Positions 59,057 to 64,000 of a stretch of 64,000 bases of DNA are shown here, one piece after another. Source of the DNA: an uncultured beta proteobacterium (GTDB lineage Bacteria > Pseudomonadota > Gammaproteobacteria > Burkholderiales > Burkholderiaceae_C). The notes under the pieces are model-generated. The model did not search any database. It saw only the letters and a program-made list of their open reading frames with translations, and was not told where the DNA came from. The stretch is taken from contig CAISLN010000022.1 in NCBI GenBank assembly GCA_903886275.1, forward strand, positions 31,847 to 95,846. The letters run 5' to 3'. Position 1 is the stretch's first letter; each line of letters opens with the position of its first letter. A program made the position numbers and the translations under genes.

Positions 59057-61404
59057 GGTTTCTTTCCTTTGGGTTGGGGTGGTTTGGTGCTGGGTTCTTC
59101 GTCCATCTGAGCACCAATGAGGTTTCCATCCTTGTCACGCTCAAGCGTGATCGACTTCCTGACCGCGCCGGTCGATGCGTTGTCGATGGTCAGATTCAGC
59201 GTGATGGGGGCTTGCGCTGGCGCTGCTCGCGGCGCTGCTCGTGGCGCTGTCTGTGCAGCGACGGGCGAGGGCTGCTGAAGCTGGACCTGCATCTCGGGGT
59301 TAGCGCCTGCGTTGGCTGCGACCTCTTGGCGGCGTAACTCCAATTCGTCCCTTGCGGTTTGGATGCTGGCAAGCACCTGGGCGGCATTGGCCTTGATTTC
59401 TTCGACCTTGGCCGCTTGCTCTTCCAGGGCGAGTTGCTGGCTCTGATCCTGCAACTGTTTGACGCGGGCTTGCTCCTGCTGCTGCACCTGGGCCTGCTGC
59501 TCTTCCTCGGGCGAGAGCTTCTTGCCGGGGTCGCGCTGGCCATTCAAGGTGCGGATGCGCGCCACCAGCTCGTCCTTGTTGGGCAGGTCGGCCATGTCGA
59601 TCACCAGATCGAGCATGTTCATGGCGATCTGCGGGTCCATCGCGGCCAGTTTGGTGGTCACATCGAACAGGGACTCAAACATGGCTTGGCGCAGGCTGCT
59701 ACGGAAGTCCTGCTCACTGACAATGAAGTCGGCTTGGCTGGCTGTAATCGCATTGAGCATTTCGCCGGTAGCCGGGTCGATCTGGTTCACGGTGTCCCAG
59801 CTTGAGACGCCGCGCTCGTTGGTCAGGCGAATGACTTTCTCGCTGTTGTAGAACTGCTCCACCAGACTTAACTGCATCTCCCCAATCAACTGGAAGGCCA
59901 GTCGCAGGTTGTCAAACATTTCCGTGGTGACGGTGCCGCCCTGGTCCTGGCGTGCAAGAATGGCCTTGCCACTGGTGGCGTTGCTGGAGCGCCCAAGGTT
60001 CTCATCCGTGACCCCGCTGACCTGTCGGATCGACACGGCATCCCGGTCCATCAGCACCATGTGTTCATGGGCCAACTGCACATCGCGGTTGACCTCCAAC
60101 GCACGACCGGGGTTCTTGACGATGATCGCGTCCGGGCGCGCTATCTCCTGGCGCAGTCCCTCCACATCATCGACCGCGCCCTTTTCCATGATCACCTGAT
60201 TGGTGGACAGGATGTAGAGCGACTTGGAAGCGCGCTTGTTCAGGTCTTCCTGCGGGTCACGGATTTGGCGGATTGCGCCATAGGGGGCGTTGTCGCGCTT
60301 GCGCCTGAAGCACCAGACCGGGACGAAGGGAATTTTGTTGTGGTGGTAGGGGCTGACCATATCGCACAGCATCCCTTGCTCAGTGAACAGGGCCACGCGC
60401 ACTTGCATCATCTGGCGCGGGTACACGGATACCCTGCCCTCCTGCACCGCATCGGTATGGGCCGGGTCTGCTGCGTTGAAGGGGCGACCGTCAAGCGCCG
60501 GGTGGCCGCGCATGGTCTGCACGGTGGCGGGCACCTTGTACCAGCACTCCATCAGCTTCACGCGCTCACGGCTTTGGCTAAAGGAGGTCGAGCCGGTGAA
60601 GACCGCACTTCTGGCGCTGCCCACGCTGGCGTAGTCCTCACCAGCGGGTGTCACGCGCTGGTTCATGTACCACGACTCGTCATCTTCGTTGCTCAGGGCG
60701 CGCCCGGACTTGATGGAGCCTTCGAGCAGACCCTTGCGTGTGGGAAACAGCGCCAGCGCGATGTCCGAGTCCACATATTTCCAGCGGAAGAAGTACCGGG
60801 CGTCCGAGTAGTCGCGCTCGGTGGAGTGCGAGTCGTACAGGGTGTTGCGCCAGTTCTCGCAGCGAAAGTACAGCGGCTCACTCTCGCCGTCGCTGCGAAT
60901 GCCGACCTCCAGCCAGCCCACCCCGGCCTTGATCGCGTCGGCAAAGGCGGCGCTGCGGTGCCAGGGCACCTTGTTCACATCGCTGACGTACTTCATCAGC
61001 TTGGTCTTGATCTCGGCCATCTGCTCGTCGCCCTTGTCGCGGGGCAGAATCTTGAAGTCCACACGCGTGCGCCGCTCCGTGCCGATCACCCAGTCAATCG
61101 TGGGCTTGATCTCGTTGAACACCAGTGGGGCCTGACCGCGCTCCACCAGTTCGGCGGCATCCTCCGCTGTCCACTGCATCCCATCGTAGAAATCCTCGTC
61201 CAGCGCCTGCTGAAAACGGTTGCTGGCTTGGCGGTTCCATTCACCGTCATACCAGTCGGTGAGCCGTTCGTGCAGCGCCAGCATGGCGGGCGCGTCCATC
61301 GGGTCGGGCGCAGAGGCGTCCCCGGCGATGTCGGGTGCCTTGCCGCCAAAAGCCGATGGGTTGTCAAAGGGCGAACGGCTGGAGACTTCTGGGGTGGTGT
61401 TCAT
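59053..61404 (-). CDS. Portal protein
   Basis: A 783-residue P22-like portal. KDPQEDLNKR-type residues (IRDPQEDLNKRASKSLYILS), GTERRTRVDFKILPRDKGDE, an Asp-rich NEDDESWY and WRNTLYDSHS are typical of the large podovirus portal class. The C-terminal third has a long Gln-rich coiled coil (EEEQQAQVQQQEQARVKQLQ onward), as in P22 barrel-bearing portals. The dodecamer gates DNA at the capsid vertex. It is the second gene of the visible late operon; terminase, usually directly upstream, is not present. Confidence 0.92.
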   Translation of the reverse strand: MNTTPEVSSRSPFDNPSAFGGKAPDIAGDASAPDPMDAPAMLALHERLTDWYDGEWNRQASNRFQQALDEDFYDGMQWTAEDAAELVERGQAPLVFNEIKPTIDWVIGTERRTRVDFKILPRDKGDEQMAEIKTKLMKYVSDVNKVPWHRSAAFADAIKAGVGWLEVGIRSDGESEPLYFRCENWRNTLYDSHSTERDYSDARYFFRWKYVDSDIALALFPTRKGLLEGSIKSGRALSNEDDESWYMNQRVTPAGEDYASVGSARSAVFTGSTSFSQSRERVKLMECWYKVPATVQTMRGHPALDGRPFNAADPAHTDAVQEGRVSVYPRQMMQVRVALFTEQGMLCDMVSPYHHNKIPFVPVWCFRRKRDNAPYGAIRQIRDPQEDLNKRASKSLYILSTNQVIMEKGAVDDVEGLRQEIARPDAIIVKNPGRALEVNRDVQLAHEHMVLMDRDAVSIRQVSGVTDENLGRSSNATSGKAILARQDQGGTVTTEMFDNLRLAFQLIGEMQLSLVEQFYNSEKVIRLTNERGVSSWDTVNQIDPATGEMLNAITASQADFIVSEQDFRSSLRQAMFESLFDVTTKLAAMDPQIAMNMLDLVIDMADLPNKDELVARIRTLNGQRDPGKKLSPEEEQQAQVQQQEQARVKQLQDQSQQLALEEQAAKVEEIKANAAQVLASIQTARDELELRRQEVAANAGANPEMQVQLQQPSPVAAQTAPRAAPRAAPAQAPITLNLTIDNASTGAVRKSITLERDKDGNLIGAQMDEEPSTKPPQPKGKKP

Positions 61405-61426
61405 GCGGTGGCCTTCGCGTTGGGCG

Positions 61427-61876
61427 TCATTGCATCTGCTCCAGCGGGTCGTGCGCGATTTCCTGATGGCTGATGACCTGACCGTTGGCCCCGCCCTCGC
61501 GCAGCAAGACCTCGGCGCGCTGCTCCCGGCGCTTCACAGCAATCTCTGGCTCGGGCGGCATCCGCACCAGTTCGTCCAGGCCCGACTGGAACAGGTCGGC
61601 AATCTTCCCGACAATGGATTTCTCCAGCGGGGAATAGCCAATCTGCTGGGCCGCATTCATGGCCTGCGCGATCAGGTATGCATCGTCCGTGTACTGGTGC
61701 GCGGCAGACAGACAGACGGCGAAGGCACCGGCCTTGCGGGTGGAAGACCAAACAATCATGGCGGGTTCGGTGTTGACGTATTGAAACGACAACACCAGCT
61801 CCCCAAAGCGGTGAACCTTGAGGGCGAACTTTCCACCAAGGGTGATGTAGGGGCGCGCTGTGGGGCCAAGAATCAT
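61427..61876 (-). CDS. Small phage protein upstream of portal, unknown
   Basis: A 149-residue protein: MILGPTARPYITLGGKFALK, a beta N-terminal part, then AQAMNAAQQIGYSPLEKSIV and a helical C-terminus. It starts after a good ribosome site (GGAGTCCGC) with the late-operon motif 38 bp upstream, so it is the first gene in the visible late unit. Its function is unknown. Position would suit a small terminase partner or portal-associated protein, but no helix-turn-helix is apparent. Confidence 0.6.
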   Translation of the reverse strand: MILGPTARPYITLGGKFALKVHRFGELVLSFQYVNTEPAMIVWSSTRKAGAFAVCLSAAHQYTDDAYLIAQAMNAAQQIGYSPLEKSIVGKIADLFQSGLDELVRMPPEPEIAVKRREQRAEVLLREGGANGQVISHQEIAHDPLEQMQ

Positions 61877-61913
61877 GCGGACTCCTAGTGAGTTAGCCGC
61901 AATTGAGCACGTT

Positions 61914-61924
61914 ACACCAGCATT
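61914..61924 (-). promoter_or_regulatory. Late-operon motif AATGCTGGTGT, site 5
   Basis: Lies 38 bp upstream of the first visible late gene (61427-61876). An A-run (AAAAAAA) precedes it. Confidence 0.6.
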
Positions 61925-62040
61925 TTTTTGTTTTTCAGTGCAATTAAAATTTTAGCTATGTGCAAAATTTGGTGGGACCGGTCAGAAATTGCCAACGAAT
62001 CTGATTCTCGGGGCACGTTGAAGTCAAGAGCTTCTGAGCG

Positions 62041-62305
62041 TGTTACGAAAAGACCCTGTGGTTAGAAGTCGGCAATGGGCTGATTGGAGTCAGTGAACTT
62101 TCTATTCTGGTCGCCCCAAACCTGTCGTTCATCTACGCGCTGGAAAGTCAGCAAACTGGCCTAGGTGGCTTTTTGGCACGCACAGGTAACGGCGAGCCCG
62201 GCGTCAAGACCATCTGGCTGGGCATGCAGCGGATTCTTGATTTCTCCGCTGGCATTAGATTTTCAAGGGAGCTCCAGGCTCAGGGGACTTGTGCATAACG
62301 AGATG
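62041..62305 (+). mobile_element. IS4-family (IS50/Tn5 group) transposase 3' remnant with terminal repeat
   Basis: The frame from 62041 to a TAA near 62298 includes LGGFLARTGNGEPGVKTIWL and GMQRILDF, aligning by eye with the Tn5 transposase C-terminus (LGGFMDSKRTGIASWGALWE type). Stops upstream (about 62000-62036) show the 5' part is gone. The stop lies within ACTTGTGCATAACGAGATG (62287-62305), which resembles the Tn5-type end ACTTGTGTATAAGAGTCAG. The rest of 61925-62374 holds nothing else recognisable. Confidence 0.72.
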
Positions 62306-62374
62306 CTAAACGCCAAGACGATGGACGTCTCTTTGTTGTTTTTCCCATACTTTATTAAATCAATTTTTAAGTAA

Positions 62375-63295
62375 TTAACGACTGTTTTTCCCTAAGCTCG
62401 GCAGCCCACCATTTACACCCCACCCAGAGAGTCCACCCCAATTCATTGTTCGCATACCGCCGCCAAATACTTGAGAAAAATTGGTATAAAGCACGCGTCT
62501 TCGGGGTTCACTTTTTTGATTACGAAGACCACTTATGTAAGGTTTTTTCGAACCAGGCAGAAGTATCAATTCAGGTACAATAAATTTCTTTGATTTATTA
62601 ACCTTTGGCTTTGCAGTTTTAACGGCAAGGTTCTCAGATAACTTTGTTACAGCTAAGTTCTTGACCAAGTTGAAGGTGACAACAAAGCACTTACCCTCTC
62701 GAAATAAGGTAAATGGTCCTTCATATTGTGAGCCGAGGCGCTTACCTATCAGCGCCGCTGGGTCCAATATGGCGATACATCGAAACCCATTTATTGGCAA
62801 ATATATTTCTTGTTGCGTTGAAATTGAGCAGTTCGTGACAAAATCAATACCTATTAGATCTGGCGGATCCTCTGACCACTGCATGAGCATTTCTGTTAAT
62901 AATTCAATTGATTCGGTTCGAGCTAGCGGATTTATAAAGCCATCTAGTACCTTTCTATTTTGAAGTAAAAAAAATGATGCGTCTCTCAAACTTCTAATTT
63001 TTATAGGGTGCACAAGCAATAGCTTTGCCAATGCTTGAGGTGCATCAAACATCTCACCAAGAGCCATTTTTTGACCCGCAGTCGGCTTGAGAACAACGCG
63101 AATTCTCTCAACGGGCGTCTTCAATTCAGGCGCGTTATCTTTAACAGGTCTCGTTACTTTAAATGTCGACTCTGACTTAACTATTTCCGGATGCTTTCTA
63201 TTTACTTTTACGATTGATTTTGGTTGCTTTTTCTCCAAAGAATTTATAATTTCAGACTTTTTCGCATCACTACTCCACACGCGAATGAGACTCAT
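62375..63295 (-). CDS. AT-rich orphan gene, unknown function
   Basis: A 306-residue protein whose DNA is visibly AT-rich (A/T-ending codons, poly-T runs) against the GC-rich surroundings, indicating foreign origin. It has a Lys-rich N-terminus (KKSEIINSLEKKQPKSIVKV), a middle hydrophilic alpha/beta part (EIYLPINGFRCIAILDPAAL and FTLFREGKCFVVTFNLVKNL), and a Gly/Arg tail (PRRRVLYTNFSQVFGGGM). There is no signal peptide or membrane segment, and no motif I recognise. GGGGGTAAT precedes the ATG. It sits between two IS remnants, consistent with a captured or cargo gene. Confidence 0.65.
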   Translation of the reverse strand: MSLIRVWSSDAKKSEIINSLEKKQPKSIVKVNRKHPEIVKSESTFKVTRPVKDNAPELKTPVERIRVVLKPTAGQKMALGEMFDAPQALAKLLLVHPIKIRSLRDASFFLLQNRKVLDGFINPLARTESIELLTEMLMQWSEDPPDLIGIDFVTNCSISTQQEIYLPINGFRCIAILDPAALIGKRLGSQYEGPFTLFREGKCFVVTFNLVKNLAVTKLSENLAVKTAKPKVNKSKKFIVPELILLPGSKKPYISGLRNQKSEPRRRVLYTNFSQVFGGGMRTMNWGGLSGWGVNGGLPSLGKNSR

Positions 63296-63553
63296 ATTAC
63301 CCCCATTTTTTATTACTACATTTAAGTTAATGCTTAAGGATGGTCTGAATAAATCGTTGCCAGTTGCTATAGCGAGTCGGTTGTTTTTAAAAAGCAGAAT
63401 TTCACGCGCAACCTTTCAAAGTGGCGCCGTTTCTTGCGCCCGTTGGGCTAGTTTTCGGCCCTTGCAGGGCCTTTCCCCGGCGGTCAGGCGCACTCATTCC
63501 TGCACTCCCATCGTAATCGTTTAAACCCCCAACCATCCAGCAGATTTTCCTGG

Positions 63554-64000
63554 TCACACGGTCACAATCAACACCCAACGCCCCGCGTGCTTGATCATGC
63601 GCCCGGCCTTGAACATGATTTCCTGCATCACCGTCTGCGCCTGCGTTTGGCTCCATGGCGCAGTGGTGCGTCTTTGCCAATCAGCGCGTTCTGGCCAATC
63701 AGACGCAAGATGTTCATCGCCACCGAAGGCAGAGCGCAGACCAAGAAGTTGGTGTCAAACTTGCCACTGGGCAAGCGCTCCAGATCCATGTCGGTCTTGA
63801 ACTCAGAGTGTGGACTTGGGGTTTTGCCAAACTGTTCGTGCGTGGCGTGGTCTTTGTACAAATCAATGATGTCTTGCCGCGTGAACGTATTGGCCAGCGT
63901 AGTGGTCCAGCCTTCGAGCTCGTAGTCGGGCAGCAGCAGCGCATGGCCATGCTTGTGGCAAAACCCCAAGTCCACGATGGCGCGCTCGATCAGGCGCAGC
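63554..64000 (-). pseudogene. IS1380-family transposase, frameshifted C-terminal part
   Basis: A transposase cut by the window edge. DHATHEQFGKTPSPHSEFKT, then DLERLPSGKFDTNFLVCALP and MNILRLIGQNALIGKDAPLR are IS1380-type. The main frame runs into KRRRRR-stop near 63630. The expected tail TVMQEIMFKAGRMIKHAGRW continues in another frame to a TGA at 63554-63556, showing a small indel. The extra residues after HEQF hint at another small insertion. The 258-bp stretch 63296-63553 shows no gene and may include the element's end. Confidence 0.85.

Larger units (their letters stand above)
22631..61924. mobile_element. Podovirus-like prophage (left end in window, right limit unresolved)
   Basis: The block runs from the tRNA-type att remnant through an integrase to a leftward late operon that includes portal, scaffold-like protein, N4-gp56-type capsid, connectors, lysis genes, tail fibre and a 4,880-residue virion-type protein. 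No terminase, repressor, excisionase or replication gene is visible. The right coordinate is the last phage-like sequence (late-operon motif upstream of the first late gene). IS remnants follow, and the true attR is not in the window. Confidence 0.85.

Noticed and set aside
62316..62334. Small hairpin AGACG/CGTCT as a terminator or att site
   Set aside because: Five-base stem with no U-tract; too weak to support.

Overview
This looks like a chromosome segment of a betaproteobacterium, most likely Comamonadaceae (Rhodoferax-like; inferred from gene content, high GC and protein style, not from a marker gene). It has two parts: a host metabolic region at about 1-22.6 kb, and a prophage or prophage remnant from about 22.6 kb to at least 61.9 kb. 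Insertion-sequence debris and one AT-rich orphan gene lie to its right, up to the window edge.

Host region. The 5' part of clpA and clpS come first, followed by icd (isocitrate dehydrogenase), a secreted DUF192 protein, and an acetate module (ackA beside a MaoC-phosphate acetyltransferase fusion). A leftward maltodextrin locus of about 14 kb follows. In transcription order it holds lamB, an alpha-glucosidase, malK, malE, malF, malG, a ClpP-fold lipoprotein, a free-standing CBM41-like protein, two tandem exported GH13 amylases, a LacI-type regulator and a SHOCT-domain protein. Together these suggest extracytoplasmic attack on starch or pullulan, capture and porin passage of oligosaccharides, ABC import, and cytoplasmic hydrolysis. 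A perfect 20-bp palindrome with a second half-related copy 32 bp away upstream of lamB is the probable operator. A hairpin after lamB probably attenuates readthrough into the rest. A histidine phosphatase and a photolyase-like gene without the antenna domain close this region.

Phage region. A tRNA-3'-end-like sequence (22631-22648) next to a terminator is the likely left attachment site. It is followed by iterated GGATTCAAC repeats, a duplicated 70-bp control segment, a small coiled-coil membrane protein and a tyrosine integrase. The integrase converges, with overlapping stop codons, on a leftward late operon of about 37 kb. In transcription order this operon holds portal, structural proteins, a scaffold-like protein, a CsrA-like protein, an N4-gp56-type major capsid protein, head-tail connectors, endolysin and holin, tail proteins, a glycine-rich receptor-binding fibre, a methyltransferase fusion, internal virion-type proteins and a single 4,880-residue polyvalent protein. 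This giant protein carries a ParB-like domain, two zincin-type HExxH sites, an ADP-ribosyltransferase-like domain and a C-terminal LPD38-type region. The layout recalls podophages such as the Burkholderia Bcep22 group, which also encode one giant virion protein.

No terminase, repressor or replication gene is visible. Either they were lost at the IS-rich right edge or they lie beyond 64 kb; the tRNA-type left att without a partner in the window favours an element that continues to the right.

The most notable unexplained signal is an 11-base motif, AATGCTGRTGT (late-operon strand). It occurs in every intergenic gap above about 25 bp in the late operon that I examined (five sites), and is a candidate phage-specific regulatory element.
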